A stretch of DNA of 64,000 nucleotides from Veillonella sp. 3891 (GTDB lineage: Bacteria; Bacillota; Negativicutes; Veillonellales; Veillonellaceae): positions 1-64,000 of the forward strand of contig NZ_RQVE01000003.1 of NCBI RefSeq assembly GCF_003992315.1, in the 5' to 3' direction. Positions 16,025 through 26,096 of the stretch are shown here, piece after piece. A program made the translations under genes and the position numbers. Under the pieces are notes generated by a model. That model had not been told where the DNA came from, did not search any database, and worked only from the letters and a program-made list of their open reading frames with translations. Position 1 is the first letter of the stretch, and every line of letters begins with the position of its first letter.

Positions 16025-16761
16025 TGGAAACTTCTAAAAAAGCGGTTATCACCTTGGAGGGGATTACGAAAACCTATGTGAATGGAAAGTTGACGGTACC
16101 TGTCTTACATGGTATTGATTTGTCCATTTATGAAGGGGAGTTTACTTCTATCATGGGACCGTCTGGTTCTGGTAAATCTACGTTTATGAATATCTTAGGA
16201 TGTTTGGATAGACCTACCAGTGGTTCCTATCGATTAGATGGGGAAGAAGTAGCTCACCTTGGTGACGATGAATTAGCCTATGTTCGGAATAAACGAATTG
16301 GGTTCGTGTTCCAAAGTTTTAATTTATTGCCGAAGCTAACAGCTTTAGATAATGTAGCATTACCTATGGTCTATGCAGGCGTATCCAAAGCAGAGCGCAC
16401 AGCTAGGGCGAGTCAATTATTGACAGAGTTGGGGCTCGGTACTCGGTTGGATCATATGCCAGCAGAACTATCCGGAGGGCAACGACAACGGGTAGCCATT
16501 GCCAGGGCCTTGGCCAATGACCCAGCTATCATCATGGCCGATGAGCCTACTGGTAACCTTGATTCAAAAGCGAGTTTAGATGTGATGCATATCTTCACAG
16601 AATTATATCAAGAAGGACGGACCATCATTTTGGTTACTCATGAGCCAGACATTGCTGAATATGCAGGTCGCAATGTGGTCTTAAAAGATGGACTCATTGT
16701 GGAAGATAGAATAAATCTACATATGAAAGGATTGCAGCTAGGAGGTGAAAGCCATGTATAA
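16024..16761 (+). CDS. ABC transporter ATPase, MacB/LolD type
   Basis: A 245-residue ABC ATPase with Walker [10 protein letters not shown] (45-53), Q-loop [10 protein letters not shown], signature [15 protein letters not shown], Walker [14 protein letters not shown] and switch His in LVTHEPD. The LolD/MacB/FtsE-type signature matches its position between an adaptor and a FtsX-fold permease. The ATG overlaps the adaptor's stop by one base. MacB is usually one polypeptide with ATPase and permease fused; here they are separate genes, as in many Firmicutes. Confidence 0.92.
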   Translation: METSKKAVITLEGITKTYVNGKLTVPVLHGIDLSIYEGEFTSIMGPSGSGKSTFMNILGCLDRPTSGSYRLDGEEVAHLGDDELAYVRNKRIGFVFQSFNLLPKLTALDNVALPMVYAGVSKAERTARASQLLTELGLGTRLDHMPAELSGGQRQRVAIARALANDPAIIMADEPTGNLDSKASLDVMHIFTELYQEGRTIILVTHEPDIAEYAGRNVVLKDGLIVEDRINLHMKGLQLGGESHV

Positions 16762-17965
16762 AGAAGGCTTTTTAATGGCTTGGTCCTCTCTAATTGCCAA
16801 TAAGATGCGATCATTATTGACGATGCTAGGTATCATCATTGGTGTCGCAGCTGTGATTGCTCTGGTATCAATTGGATATGGAGTACGTCAACAAATAACA
16901 GAATCTATTTCGAGTTTGGGTAGTAATCTGTTAATGGTCTATCCAGGAGCTCCGAGAACACCAGGGGTACGTCCTGTGGCAGGTGCTAATAAAACGATAA
17001 AATTGAGTGATTATGAAGCTATTTCTAAGATGGATAGTGTGCAAGCAGCTTCACCAGTAGCAGCTAACTCGTATTTGACAGTGTATATGAGCAAGAATTG
17101 GACCACAACGGTGAATGGTGCCAATGCAGACTTTCAGTATGTGAATAATTGGACTATGAAATCAGGTCGTTTTATTACAGATAGTCAAATTGAACGCCGT
17201 GAACGGGTAGCGGTTATAGGTGCCACAGTGGCAAAAAATTTATTTGGTAATGAAGATCCTATTGGCAAGGACATTCGGATTCATAAAAATTCCTTTAAAA
17301 TTGTAGGCGTTCTTGATGAAAAAGGTTCTGGTGCTATGGGCAATGATCAAGATGATGTCATTGTAGTACCTTATACGACCATGATGGAACGAGTGATGGG
17401 TGTTGATTATTTGCGTATGATCTACATTCAAGCGAAAGAAGGTCAGGATTTAGAGCGTGTCCAAGCAGATATAGAAAATATTTTACGTGTCCGTCATGGT
17501 ATCAAAAATCCAGACCTCGATGATTTTAATGTGAATAATATGGCGTCCATTATGAAGGCGGTAGAAGAAAATACAGCCACAATGACTTTATTCCTAGGAG
17601 CTGTGGCAGCGATTTCCTTATTAGTTGGTGGTATTGGTATTATGAACATTATGCTCGTATCTGTAACGGAACGGACTCGAGAAATTGGTGTTCGTAAAGC
17701 TTTAGGTGCTACGTATCGAACGATTATTACACAGTTTTTAATTGAAGCTGTCGTTATTTCTCTCGTAGGCGGTGCTATCGGTATTGTAGTAGGAATTGGT
17801 GCTTCACAGCTGATTGCTACCGTTGCTAAGCTAAAAACTGTAGTGACCACAGGTCCTATTTTATTATCCTTTGGATTCTCTATGTCTATAGGTCTTGTAT
17901 TTGGTTTGTATCCAGCTAGAAAAGCGGCTAAGTTAAATCCTATTGATGCTTTACATTATGAATAG
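16754..17965 (+). CDS. ABC transporter permease, MacB/FtsX type
   Basis: A 403-residue permease with the MacB topology: one N-terminal helix (about 15-42), a large extracytoplasmic MacB_PCD domain (about 45-260), then three C-terminal helices (about 280-390) containing the ERTREIGVRKALGA coupling motif that contacts the ATPase. ATG at 16754 follows AGGAGGTGA and overlaps the ATPase stop by 8 bases. Together with the previous two genes it forms a tripartite-type exporter driven by periplasmic mechanotransmission in characterised MacB. The cargo cannot be inferred. Confidence 0.92.
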   Translation: MYKEGFLMAWSSLIANKMRSLLTMLGIIIGVAAVIALVSIGYGVRQQITESISSLGSNLLMVYPGAPRTPGVRPVAGANKTIKLSDYEAISKMDSVQAASPVAANSYLTVYMSKNWTTTVNGANADFQYVNNWTMKSGRFITDSQIERRERVAVIGATVAKNLFGNEDPIGKDIRIHKNSFKIVGVLDEKGSGAMGNDQDDVIVVPYTTMMERVMGVDYLRMIYIQAKEGQDLERVQADIENILRVRHGIKNPDLDDFNVNNMASIMKAVEENTATMTLFLGAVAAISLLVGGIGIMNIMLVSVTERTREIGVRKALGATYRTIITQFLIEAVVISLVGGAIGIVVGIGASQLIATVAKLKTVVTTGPILLSFGFSMSIGLVFGLYPARKAAKLNPIDALHYE

Positions 17966-17971
17966 ATGATT

Positions 17972-18027
17972 AAATACCAATATGCATAGGAAAGCAGGCC
18001 TTTTGTATATTGGTATTTTTCTTTTTC
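17972..18027 (+). terminator. Rho-independent terminator after the MacAB-like operon
   Basis: AAATACCAATAT pairs with ATATTGGTATTT across a loop of about 23 bases, followed by TTCTTTTTC. Confidence 0.7.
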
Positions 18028-18038
18028 CCAGGAGAGTA

Positions 18039-18047
18039 TGGTATAAT
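18039..18047 (+). promoter_or_regulatory. Extended -10 promoter for gatCAB
   Basis: TGGTATAAT gives TGn plus a consensus TATAAT (18042-18047), 25 bases before the gatC ATG. No convincing -35 hexamer is visible. Confidence 0.6.
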
Positions 18048-18072
18048 ATATAAATTGAAAGGATGTGTGTCT

Positions 18073-18357
18073 ATGAAAATTAGTCAAGAGGAAATTAAGA
18101 ATATTGCCTTATTATCCCGATTAGAAATTAAAGATTTAGAGGCTGCTGAAAAAGCCTTAAGTAATATCCTTACTTATGTTGAGGAATTAGAAGAATTAGA
18201 TTTAACAGATGTAGAGCCAATGGCTCATGCAGTGCCATTACAAAATGTATATCGTCCTGATGAAATGAAACCATCATTGCCACGAGAAGAAGCATTGCAA
18301 AATGCACCAGAAGAAGAGAATGGGTATTTCAGAGTACCTCGTGTTGTACAAAACTAG
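18073..18357 (+). CDS. gatC: Asp/Glu-tRNA amidotransferase subunit C
   Basis: A 94-residue GatC, the small clamp subunit of GatCAB, which converts Glu-tRNA(Gln) and/or Asp-tRNA(Asn) to the cognate amidated forms. The family's N-terminal [17 protein letters not shown] and central [13 protein letters not shown] segments are present. The ATG at 18073 follows GAAAGGATG; longer in-frame starts run through the promoter. It heads a three-gene operon and ends 10 bases before gatA. Confidence 0.95.
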   Translation: MKISQEEIKNIALLSRLEIKDLEAAEKALSNILTYVEELEELDLTDVEPMAHAVPLQNVYRPDEMKPSLPREEALQNAPEEENGYFRVPRVVQN

Positions 18358-18367
18358 GAGAAGATAC

Positions 18368-19825
18368 ATGACTCTTTTTGAATTACATCAAAAATTAGTA
18401 AATAAAGAAATTTCTGCCGTAGAGCTTACGAAAGCTGTATTGGCACATAAAGACAATGTAGAGCCTACAGTACATGCGTACTTATCAGACTCTCACGAAG
18501 CGGCATTAGCACAAGCTGAGGCTGTGGATGCTAAAATTGCAAAAGGAGAAACTATTTCTCCATTAGCAGGGATTCCTGGAGCGATTAAAGATAATATTTG
18601 CACGAAAGGTGTGGCCACTACTTGTGGATCCCACATGTTGGAAAACTTTGTGCCTCCGTACAATGCTACTGTTATCGAAAAATTAGAATCTCAAGATGCT
18701 GTTATTTTGGGTAAATTAAATATGGATGAGTTTGCTATGGGTAGCTCCACAGAGAACTCTGCTTTAGGCAAAACCACAAATCCATGGAATCCAGACTACG
18801 TACCAGGCGGTTCTTCCGGTGGTAGTGCAGCAGCTGTTGCCAGCGGTAGCGCTATTTGGGCATTGGGTTCCGATACAGGTGGATCCATTCGTCAACCAGC
18901 ATCCTATTGTGGCGTGGTTGGTTTGAAACCAACTTACGGTAATGTATCTCGCTATGGCTTGATTGCCTATGCATCTTCTTTGGACCAAATTGGACCTGTA
19001 ACGAGAGATGTACGTGATGCAGCCATCGTGCTAAATGCCATTACTGGGCATGATTTCCACGATTCTACATCCATCCCAGGGGATCGTGTAGATTATACAA
19101 AAGCTCTTGTGAAAGATGTAAAAGGATTACGTATTGGTGTTCCAAAAGAATATTTTGGTGAAGGCTTACATCCTGAGGTGCGTGCAGCTTTGGAGAAAGC
19201 TATTGAAACCTATCGCAATATGGGTGCCACTATTGTGGATATTTCCTTGCCAACTACAAAATATGCCTTGTCTGCATACTATATCATCGCCTTAGCAGAA
19301 GCTAGTTCTAACTTAGCTCGTTATGATGGAGTTAGCTATGGTCTTCGAGTGCCAGCTGACAATTTAGTAGAAATGTCTACAAAAACTCGTACCCAAGGCT
19401 TTGGCGAAGAAGTGCAACGTCGGATCTTGTTAGGTACCTATGTATTGAGCTCTGGCTATTATGATGCGTACTATTTAAAAGCCTTAAAAGCTCGTCGTTT
19501 GATTAAAAATGAGTTTGATGCAGCGTTCCAAGAATGCGATGTATTATTAACACCAACAGCTCCGAATACAGCTTTTAAATTTGGTGAAAAAATTAATGAT
19601 CCTTTGACAATGTATTTAGAAGACGTATGTACAGTGCCAGTTAACTTGGCTGGTATCCCAGGTATCAGTATTCCAGCTGGATTTGGCTCTAATGGTATGC
19701 CTATCGGTATGCAATTATTGGCGCCAGCTATGGGTGAAAGTACATTGTTACAAGCTGCGTATAGCTTTGAACAAGAATGTCCTGAATTTACAAAATTGCC
19801 AACTATGGGAGAATTGAAACTATGA
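18368..19825 (+). CDS. gatA: Asp/Glu-tRNA amidotransferase subunit A
   Basis: A 485-residue amidase-signature enzyme that releases ammonia from glutamine for tRNA transamidation. The Ser-cisSer-Lys triad is visible: Lys74 in GAIKDNIC, Ser149 in [12 protein letters not shown] and Ser173 in [11 protein letters not shown]. Length and motifs match GatA. The start at 18368 follows AGGAGA. Its stop overlaps the gatB ATG by 4 bases (ATGA), as expected for a stoichiometric complex. Confidence 0.96.
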   Translation: MTLFELHQKLVNKEISAVELTKAVLAHKDNVEPTVHAYLSDSHEAALAQAEAVDAKIAKGETISPLAGIPGAIKDNICTKGVATTCGSHMLENFVPPYNATVIEKLESQDAVILGKLNMDEFAMGSSTENSALGKTTNPWNPDYVPGGSSGGSAAAVASGSAIWALGSDTGGSIRQPASYCGVVGLKPTYGNVSRYGLIAYASSLDQIGPVTRDVRDAAIVLNAITGHDFHDSTSIPGDRVDYTKALVKDVKGLRIGVPKEYFGEGLHPEVRAALEKAIETYRNMGATIVDISLPTTKYALSAYYIIALAEASSNLARYDGVSYGLRVPADNLVEMSTKTRTQGFGEEVQRRILLGTYVLSSGYYDAYYLKALKARRLIKNEFDAAFQECDVLLTPTAPNTAFKFGEKINDPLTMYLEDVCTVPVNLAGIPGISIPAGFGSNGMPIGMQLLAPAMGESTLLQAAYSFEQECPEFTKLPTMGELKL

Positions 19826-21267
19826 AATATGAAACAGTCGTAGGCCTTGAAGTTCATACTGAACTGAAAACAAATTCAAAAATATTCTGCTCCTGTACAA
19901 CGGCCTTCGGGGGCGACCACAATACACATGTATGCCCAACTTGCTTAGGTTTGCCAGGAACTATGCCTGTGTTTAACCAAAAAGTATTGGAATATGCTAT
20001 TAAAGTTGGTTTGGCATTGAATTGTGAAATTGTACTATTTAATAAATTTGACCGTAAAAACTATTATTATCCAGATTTGCCTAAAAACTGGCAAACATCT
20101 CAATTTGATTTGCCTATCTGCGTGAATGGTCATCTTGATGTAGAAGTGAATGGCGAAACTCGTCGTATTCGTATTAATCGTATCCATATGGAAGAAGATG
20201 CTGGTAAATTAGTGCATAGTGGTGCTACTATTTCTAGCTCTGATAGCTCTAATGTCGACTACAACCGTACAGGTGTACCATTATTGGAAATCGTATCTGA
20301 ACCAGATCTTCGTTCTGGTGAAGAAGCACGCCAATATGTGGATAAAATTCGTGCCATTGTACAATACTTAGGCGTTTCCGATGGACGTATGGAAGAAGGT
20401 AGCTTGCGTTGTGATGCGAACATTTCTATCCGCCCTGTAGGGGAAATGAAGTTAGGTACAAAAACTGAAATCAAAAATATGAACTCCTTAACAGGAATCC
20501 AAAAAGGTATCGAATACGAAGCACTTCGTCAAGCGGAAGCATTGGAAGATGGAGAAGCCATCGTACAAGAAACTCGTACTTGGGACGATAGCAAAGGGAT
20601 TACTCTTTCTATGCGTAAAAAAGAGAAAGAAAATGACTACCGTTTCTTCCCAGAGCCAGATTTGGTACCTATCGTAGTGGACCCTAACTATGTAGAAGAG
20701 ATTCGTCAATCCTTACCAGAGTTACCAGAAGCGAAACAACAACGCTTTATGGAATCCTATGGATTGTCCAGTGAAGATGCTCGCACATTGACAAGTCAAC
20801 GTGCCACAGCGGACTATTTCGATGCTGTCGTAGAGGCTGGAGCTGATGCAAAAACAGCATCTAACTGGATCATTGGTGATTTAGCAAAACTTGTGAATGA
20901 TACTGGTATTTCCTATGCAGACAGCAAGGTACAGCCAGATCAATTAGCTGCAATGATTAGCCTAATTGAAAAAGGTACAATTTCTGGTAAAATTGCCAAA
21001 CAAGTCATTGTAAAAATGTTTGAAACTGGTAAAAACCCAGATAAAATCGTAGAAGAAGAAGGCTTAGTTCAAATTACCGATACAGGAGCTATTGAAGAAA
21101 TTGTAAAACAAGTCATTGCAGATAATCCTAAATCTGTGGAAGATTTCAAATCTGGTAAAGGTAAAGCTATCGGATTCTTGGTAGGCCAAGTGATGCGTGC
21201 CTCCAAGGGTAAAGCAAATCCTGGCGTCGTGAATGAATTGTTGGAAAAACATTTACAAGCTCTATAG
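19822..21267 (+). CDS. gatB: Asp/Glu-tRNA amidotransferase subunit B
   Basis: A 481-residue GatB with the kinase-like cradle domain and C-terminal YqeY-like tail. The N-terminal EVHTELKT motif and the four-cysteine zinc region FCSCTT...CPTC are intact, and the PGxMP and [12 protein letters not shown]-type blocks bind the tRNA 3' end and ATP. The C-terminal GKANPG-type helical tail is present. It is coupled to gatA by a 4-base overlap. No frameshift or truncation. Confidence 0.96.
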   Translation: MKYETVVGLEVHTELKTNSKIFCSCTTAFGGDHNTHVCPTCLGLPGTMPVFNQKVLEYAIKVGLALNCEIVLFNKFDRKNYYYPDLPKNWQTSQFDLPICVNGHLDVEVNGETRRIRINRIHMEEDAGKLVHSGATISSSDSSNVDYNRTGVPLLEIVSEPDLRSGEEARQYVDKIRAIVQYLGVSDGRMEEGSLRCDANISIRPVGEMKLGTKTEIKNMNSLTGIQKGIEYEALRQAEALEDGEAIVQETRTWDDSKGITLSMRKKEKENDYRFFPEPDLVPIVVDPNYVEEIRQSLPELPEAKQQRFMESYGLSSEDARTLTSQRATADYFDAVVEAGADAKTASNWIIGDLAKLVNDTGISYADSKVQPDQLAAMISLIEKGTISGKIAKQVIVKMFETGKNPDKIVEEEGLVQITDTGAIEEIVKQVIADNPKSVEDFKSGKGKAIGFLVGQVMRASKGKANPGVVNELLEKHLQAL

Positions 21268-21275
21268 GAGTTACT

Positions 21276-21611
21276 ATGAGTCAAGAACAAAAGTATGAAG
21301 AAGGAACACGCGTTCTTTCAGAAGAAGAAGTACGTGATTTTGACGGAACAACTATTGATGAAGAGGGGCGTACATATGACGCTCCTCATCACCAATCTTC
21401 TCAACAGGAACAACAGGGTTTTCAAACTATTCCTAATATGAAGGTATTCTTGTGGAATGCCCTTAATTGGAAGTGGAAAGCAGGCTTAGCAGTAGGGGCA
21501 GCAGTGGTGATTTTAGTGCTATTCACGTTAGCTAAATTTATCATTGCTGGTGCCTTTGTGATTATCCTAGCTTGGTTAGTGATGCGCTTGTTGGGAAAAC
21601 TATTTTTTTAA
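21276..21611 (+). CDS. Small membrane protein of unknown function
   Basis: A 111-residue protein with an acidic, Gln/His-rich N-terminal half (about 1-65) and two closely spaced hydrophobic segments at about 68-85 and 88-105, ending in a basic tail. I do not recognise a family. A TAGGAG site overlapping the gatB stop drives the ATG at 21276, so it probably rides on the gatCAB transcript. It precedes a GT39 glycosyltransferase by 25 bases. Confidence 0.7.
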   Translation: MSQEQKYEEGTRVLSEEEVRDFDGTTIDEEGRTYDAPHHQSSQQEQQGFQTIPNMKVFLWNALNWKWKAGLAVGAAVVILVLFTLAKFIIAGAFVIILAWLVMRLLGKLFF

Positions 21612-21636
21612 ATCTGAATACAGAGGTTGTATTGCT

Positions 21637-23244
21637 ATGGAACAAACATTTTCATGGAGACGGTTTGTATGGCTAGGGATGGGAACATTCTTGTTCTACC
21701 TGTTTATGGCATGGGCATTGCCTGTGACGGATACAGTGGAATCAAACTATGCTTTGTCTGCCGTGACCATGATGAAACATGGAGAGTTTTTGTCTCCTAT
21801 GATTTATGACATGTATTGGTATGATAAACCAATTATGGCATATTGGGGGCTTATACTGTCCTACTCTTTGTTTGGTATCTCTGATTTGGCTGCTCGATTG
21901 CCATCCATTGTCGTTTCTACTTGTACAGTATTAGCGATGTATCGGATGGCTTTCAGTATATATCAAATAGAACGAGTTGCCATGTGGAGTGCCATTGCCC
22001 TAGGAACGGCGTTAGAATTCTGGTACATCGGTCACGCTGTCGTAACGGATGGATATTTATTTCTCTTTTCCATGGGTATTTTTTATTATGTTTACCGAGG
22101 TATCACTGGTGAAAGTCATCGCCATATGATCTATGCGTATATTTTTGCTGGATTAGCGGTGCTTACCAAAGGTCCTGTAGGAATTGTGTTGCCAGGGATT
22201 ATTTTAATTCTTTACGTGGCCTTGAATCGCCGTATGGATTGGTTCAAATATGTTTTTTCTTGGAAAGGTATCCTTGCCTTTATTTTAGTCGTAGCACCTT
22301 GGTATGGCTATATGTACCATGTTCATGGTGATGCTTTTATACATGGTTTTTTAGGGCTCCATAATGTGACGAGAGCCACAGTACCAGAGCATCCTGAACA
22401 TAATTGGTGGTATTTGTATTTTGCTTTGTTACCAATCTGCATGATGCCATGGACTAGTTTTGTGGTTCGTGGTATTAATGAACAGAAACATGCCTATATT
22501 TGGTATTGGTCTATTTTCTGGCTTGTAGGCACGGTTCTGTTCTATACGTGTATGGCCACTAAATATATTACGTACACATTCATTATGCTGATTCCGTTGG
22601 CATTATGGGCAGGCATGGGCATTCATGCTTGTATAGAAGGATACAAAGAACGTAAGATGACCTGGAAGGTGTTTATCCTATATGCGCTGGGTGGAGTTCC
22701 ATTTTTACTAGGATTAGTCATAGCGGGATTGAGCATGTCTTTGTCACATAGTGCGTATCTTTGGATAAGTTTAGCGGTAACAGTGGTGAGTTGTATCTAT
22801 GCCGCTAGTAAACGAACAGGGCATGTCTTAGTGTGTAGTATGGCAACTAGTGCTATCGTATTCTATTTAGCGTTAGTTCCTAATTTAGTACCAATTATGG
22901 AAGACCAATCTGGAAAAGTATTAGCTAATGAAGTGATGGCATTGGAGGGGGCTACGCCACTAGATGTGTATCAATATGGCAATTATCGCACGTCTTTGTC
23001 CTATTATCTAGGGCGGACGACTTCCTATATTCATTACAAAGAACATGAAAGTGTTTGGGAAGATGGGAAGAATATTATGCCTATGGTAAAACCTACTGAA
23101 TTGGCAAAAGATAGAGAGAAACTATCTCGGGCTTTAATTTATGTGCCCAATAAATACACAACGTATTTTAAAGAAACAAGTATTTATGACCAGGTTCAGC
23201 CAGTAGAAAGAGATTCTCGAGGAGTCTTCTACAGAGTGAAATAA
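21637..23244 (+). CDS. GT39-family (ArnT/PMT-like) membrane glycosyltransferase
   Basis: A 535-residue polytopic membrane protein of the GT39 superfamily, which uses polyprenyl-phosphate sugars on the outer face of the inner membrane. The first periplasmic loop has the DTVESNYALSA block (Asp-x-x-Glu type catalytic acid pair) followed by DKPIMAYW, as in ArnT-type enzymes. About ten further hydrophobic helices and a small soluble C-terminal domain follow. ArnT adds L-Ara4N to lipid A; here the donor and acceptor are unknown. It faces a phosphoethanolamine-transferase-like gene, so a role in LPS/LOS decoration is a reasonable inference. Confidence 0.8.
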   Translation: MEQTFSWRRFVWLGMGTFLFYLFMAWALPVTDTVESNYALSAVTMMKHGEFLSPMIYDMYWYDKPIMAYWGLILSYSLFGISDLAARLPSIVVSTCTVLAMYRMAFSIYQIERVAMWSAIALGTALEFWYIGHAVVTDGYLFLFSMGIFYYVYRGITGESHRHMIYAYIFAGLAVLTKGPVGIVLPGIILILYVALNRRMDWFKYVFSWKGILAFILVVAPWYGYMYHVHGDAFIHGFLGLHNVTRATVPEHPEHNWWYLYFALLPICMMPWTSFVVRGINEQKHAYIWYWSIFWLVGTVLFYTCMATKYITYTFIMLIPLALWAGMGIHACIEGYKERKMTWKVFILYALGGVPFLLGLVIAGLSMSLSHSAYLWISLAVTVVSCIYAASKRTGHVLVCSMATSAIVFYLALVPNLVPIMEDQSGKVLANEVMALEGATPLDVYQYGNYRTSLSYYLGRTTSYIHYKEHESVWEDGKNIMPMVKPTELAKDREKLSRALIYVPNKYTTYFKETSIYDQVQPVERDSRGVFYRVK

Positions 23245-23312
23245 TGATGATGATAGTATTGGGGATGCTCCTAACGAGTGTCCTCAGTATTTTTTGTGCA
23301 TACAATAGACAT

Positions 23313-23349
23313 AAAACAGGCACCAACTGCAATAGCTGGTGCCTGTTTT
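23313..23349. terminator. Bidirectional terminator between convergent genes
   Basis: AAAACAGGCACCAACT and AGCTGGTGCCTGTTTT form a near-perfect hairpin, with A-run on one side and T-run on the other. It serves the glycosyltransferase on + and the transferase gene on -. Confidence 0.88.
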
Positions 23350-23362
23350 GCGCCTGTACATT

Positions 23363-25189
23363 TTATTTTGCCTCAGGATCTAAGGATAATGGTTGTGTAC
23401 CTAACATTGTAGTTAAGTTATTCACATTAAAGCGATAAGCTTTGTTAGAGAAATCTCTTGTGGCATCGTAATTACCAGAAGGAGCATGTATGATGCCCAC
23501 TAGCATATCATACAATAAGTCATTAGTAAAATATTGTTGCTCATGATTGCGTAGGGTATTTGCCGTTTCTGGATACGCAGTACGATACGTAGGAGATAAG
23601 TACACCCACATTGGGATCCGTGTCATTCCAAAGTTGAAAATATCTGGATTATGCGATGTTTTTATATTTTCTCCGTGGTCAGAGAAGTAGACCATGGCTT
23701 GTAAGTTTAAGTTATCTTTAGCATAGGTATAAATTTCTTGTAACAACCAATCTGTATAGAGTTGGCTATTAGCATAGGCCTCAATGCCTTCTGGATTTGG
23801 ACCTTGTTTCCATTTGCTAAACTCGTGTGGATATCTATCATTGTAGTAAATATGGCTACCCATAATATGAATGACGATGAAATTATTTTGGTTCTTTGGT
23901 ACGTCTTTTAAAAGTGGTAATAAAGCGCCATCATATTGATCGGAGAAGGCGTAGGATTCATGCGCCCATCGAGGGGTGTCACTAGCTTTTGCGATAAGGG
24001 AGATAGCAGTATCATACTCGCCATATACACCTTGGTTAGACAACCAAGAGGTATGATATCCAGCTTTTTTTGCTACATCGATAATAGTCGTAGCATCAAA
24101 GAATGGTTTATCATCATATTGATTACGCTCTGTTAAGGCTCTTTCTAAAGTTGGTACTGTTTGTACATAGGAAGAGTAAGCGTGCTTAAAGACATTGAAG
24201 TTTGGGTTTTGATACAAGGAACCTTGCCATGGCGTATCATCATAAGGGAAGTCTGGTGTGTACATTTTCATGTAATCTCTAGAAGAAGATTCTCCGATGA
24301 CTAAGATGACAGTACCCGGTGTTTTTTGTGCCGCTGTTTCTGTAGTGCTTAATTGTAAATTGTTGAAGACACTCACATGCTTATCGTTATAAGATTGCAA
24401 TTCTTTCATATAAGCTCTTACTTCTAACCAGTTGCTGACGATATCGGTACGAGGGAACAAATAATATCCACCATATACAATGAGTGCAATGGACACTATC
24501 CACTTCATATCATTTTGATAGCGCTGAAAGAAAGAGGAAATAAATGTAGTAGGCTCATCATTTATTTGAGCTTTCACATTGGCGAAGTAGAAAAGACCAA
24601 GAATGATAGCGATGCCAACGATAGCTCCTCCAATGCCACCTACGCCGATGATGTTTTTGACAAAGCCTAAGGCTTCCTCAGGGTTTGTTTGGTATAAAGC
24701 CATCATAGTTGCAGGCGTAATGCAATGCCAAGTGGATAGATAGTATCCGATTTGACCTGCTGGAATGAGAAGTAATACTACATCAAGAAGGCTATATAGA
24801 CTAGCCCAAATTCGTTTTGCTTTTCCCCATTGTAGTAACCAATAGTGTGTAACACTAAGGCCACAGAAGAGAACGAGACCGAAGAGATAGTCGTTGGCAA
24901 ATTCATAGAAGTAAAATGGTTTTTCATAGGACCAATGGAATAAGAGGGGAAATGTTAATGCCCAACTGATACCCACGATACCATGACCGATAAGATACCC
25001 TTTTGTAAAGGAACTACGAATAATCGATTGTAAGACGGTTAGACCTACAATAGTAGGAACGAATAAGGTAAGTACATCTTCTATGTCAAACCCTAAGGTT
25101 ATAGGTTCGTAGATATAAAATAGTGCCACTGCGATGATAGTGGACACGATGGTATACAGTCCTAGCTGTTTCCATCTTTGACGATGCAT
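23363..25189 (-). CDS. Phosphoethanolamine-transferase-like membrane enzyme (EptA/CptA family)
   Basis: A 608-residue protein: several membrane segments in the first 250 residues, then a periplasmic alkaline-phosphatase-fold (sulfatase-type) domain. It has the LVIGES metal-binding block (Glu300), a TVPTLERAL segment in which Thr344 is the likely phosphoenzyme nucleophile, and SDHGEN near the C-terminus for zinc. These are the expected features of enzymes transferring phosphoethanolamine from phosphatidylethanolamine to lipid A or core sugars. EptA, CptA and OpgE cannot be separated by eye. The start ATG (25187-25189 on the reverse strand) follows GAGAGG. Convergent with the GT39 gene and divergent from scpA. 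Confidence 0.82.
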   Translation of the reverse strand: MHRQRWKQLGLYTIVSTIIAVALFYIYEPITLGFDIEDVLTLFVPTIVGLTVLQSIIRSSFTKGYLIGHGIVGISWALTFPLLFHWSYEKPFYFYEFANDYLFGLVLFCGLSVTHYWLLQWGKAKRIWASLYSLLDVVLLLIPAGQIGYYLSTWHCITPATMMALYQTNPEEALGFVKNIIGVGGIGGAIVGIAIILGLFYFANVKAQINDEPTTFISSFFQRYQNDMKWIVSIALIVYGGYYLFPRTDIVSNWLEVRAYMKELQSYNDKHVSVFNNLQLSTTETAAQKTPGTVILVIGESSSRDYMKMYTPDFPYDDTPWQGSLYQNPNFNVFKHAYSSYVQTVPTLERALTERNQYDDKPFFDATTIIDVAKKAGYHTSWLSNQGVYGEYDTAISLIAKASDTPRWAHESYAFSDQYDGALLPLLKDVPKNQNNFIVIHIMGSHIYYNDRYPHEFSKWKQGPNPEGIEAYANSQLYTDWLLQEIYTYAKDNLNLQAMVYFSDHGENIKTSHNPDIFNFGMTRIPMWVYLSPTYRTAYPETANTLRNHEQQYFTNDLLYDMLVGIIHAPSGNYDATRDFSNKAYRFNVNNLTTMLGTQPLSLDPEAK

Positions 25190-25251
25190 AGTGTCGCCTC
25201 TCTTTCTGGGTGTAGCAATTTTTGCCTATTTCATTTATAATACATATAGAT

Positions 25252-25267
25252 ACATACGTTGGTATGT
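25252..25267. promoter_or_regulatory. Short inverted repeat between divergent genes
   Basis: ACATAC-GTTG-GTATGT lies in the 175-bp space between the transferase gene and scpA, near a TATAAT at 25236-25241. It could be an operator, but the arms are only 6 bp. Confidence 0.25.
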
Positions 25268-25364
25268 CTATGTATTATTCTAACTGTTTCTAATAGGAAA
25301 TGCAATTTTTTCATACAAGGTGTGGTGAAAGCCATACCTTTATTTTTGGTAGAAAGGAGTTTTC

Positions 25365-26096
25365 ATGAATACCTACGATTTTAAACTGGATATTTTTGAA
25401 GGCCCTTTGGATCTTTTGTTGCATTTGATTGAAAAGAATCAGATTGATATATACGATATTCCTATTGTGCATATCACTTCACAATATATGGACATTCTGA
25501 AAACTTGGAATCAATTCGATATTGCCTATAGTAGTGAGTTTTTAGTGATGGCAGCTACTTTGTTGCAGATTAAGTCACGCCTTTTGTTGCCTAAAGTCAA
25601 TCATAAGGATGAAAGTGATACAGAAGATCCACGAGATGAGTTGGTGAATCGATTGGTGGAGTTCAAACGTATCAAAGAATTGACGGGTCTCTTAGAAGAA
25701 CGTGTATCCGATGGTTCCTATGTATTCAATAGACCAGAAGAACTTAGCCAAGTGGGATTAGATCTTGTTTGCACTGTGGAGTGGGATGCTCTAGTGGCGT
25801 GCTTTCAGAAAGTGCAAGAAAGGTATCATCGTCCTGAGGTAGAAGCCCCTAAAGTCATGATGGAACGAGAAGAATATACATTAGACCGAGGAATTGAAGA
25901 TGTATTACTAGCGACGAGACAGCAACAAGTGCCCTGTGTCAATTTGTTTGCAAAGGCACAAACAAAGGAAGAAAGCGTGGTTACATTTTTGGCGTTACTA
26001 GAGTTGATGAAACGTCAACTGTTGCGGATTATTGTGGGCAATCACGATGTATATAGTGTGATTGTAGAAGGTATAGAAGAAGGAGAGGCCCTGTGA
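25365..26096 (+). CDS. scpA: Segregation and condensation protein A
   Basis: A 243-residue kleisin subunit of the SMC-ScpAB condensin. The N-terminal FEGPLDLLLHLIEKNQIDIYDIPI block that binds the SMC neck is present (about 11-34), and a winged-helix-like C-terminal domain (about 170-240) contacts the other SMC head. GAAAGGAG precedes the ATG. Its end overlaps the scpB GTG by 4 bases. Confidence 0.94.
   Translation: MNTYDFKLDIFEGPLDLLLHLIEKNQIDIYDIPIVHITSQYMDILKTWNQFDIAYSSEFLVMAATLLQIKSRLLLPKVNHKDESDTEDPRDELVNRLVEFKRIKELTGLLEERVSDGSYVFNRPEELSQVGLDLVCTVEWDALVACFQKVQERYHRPEVEAPKVMMEREEYTLDRGIEDVLLATRQQQVPCVNLFAKAQTKEESVVTFLALLELMKRQLLRIIVGNHDVYSVIVEGIEEGEAL

Noticed and set aside
23363-25189. 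Loss of the catalytic Thr in the phosphoethanolamine-transferase-like protein (GESSS instead of GET)
   Set aside because: In this family the nucleophile lies about 40 residues after the GE motif; Thr344 in TVPTLERAL fills that role, so the enzyme looks intact.
25236-25241. TATAAT between the transferase gene and scpA as a promoter
   Set aside because: No -35 at 16-18 bases on the plus strand and an ambiguous fit on the minus strand; it was not listed as a promoter.
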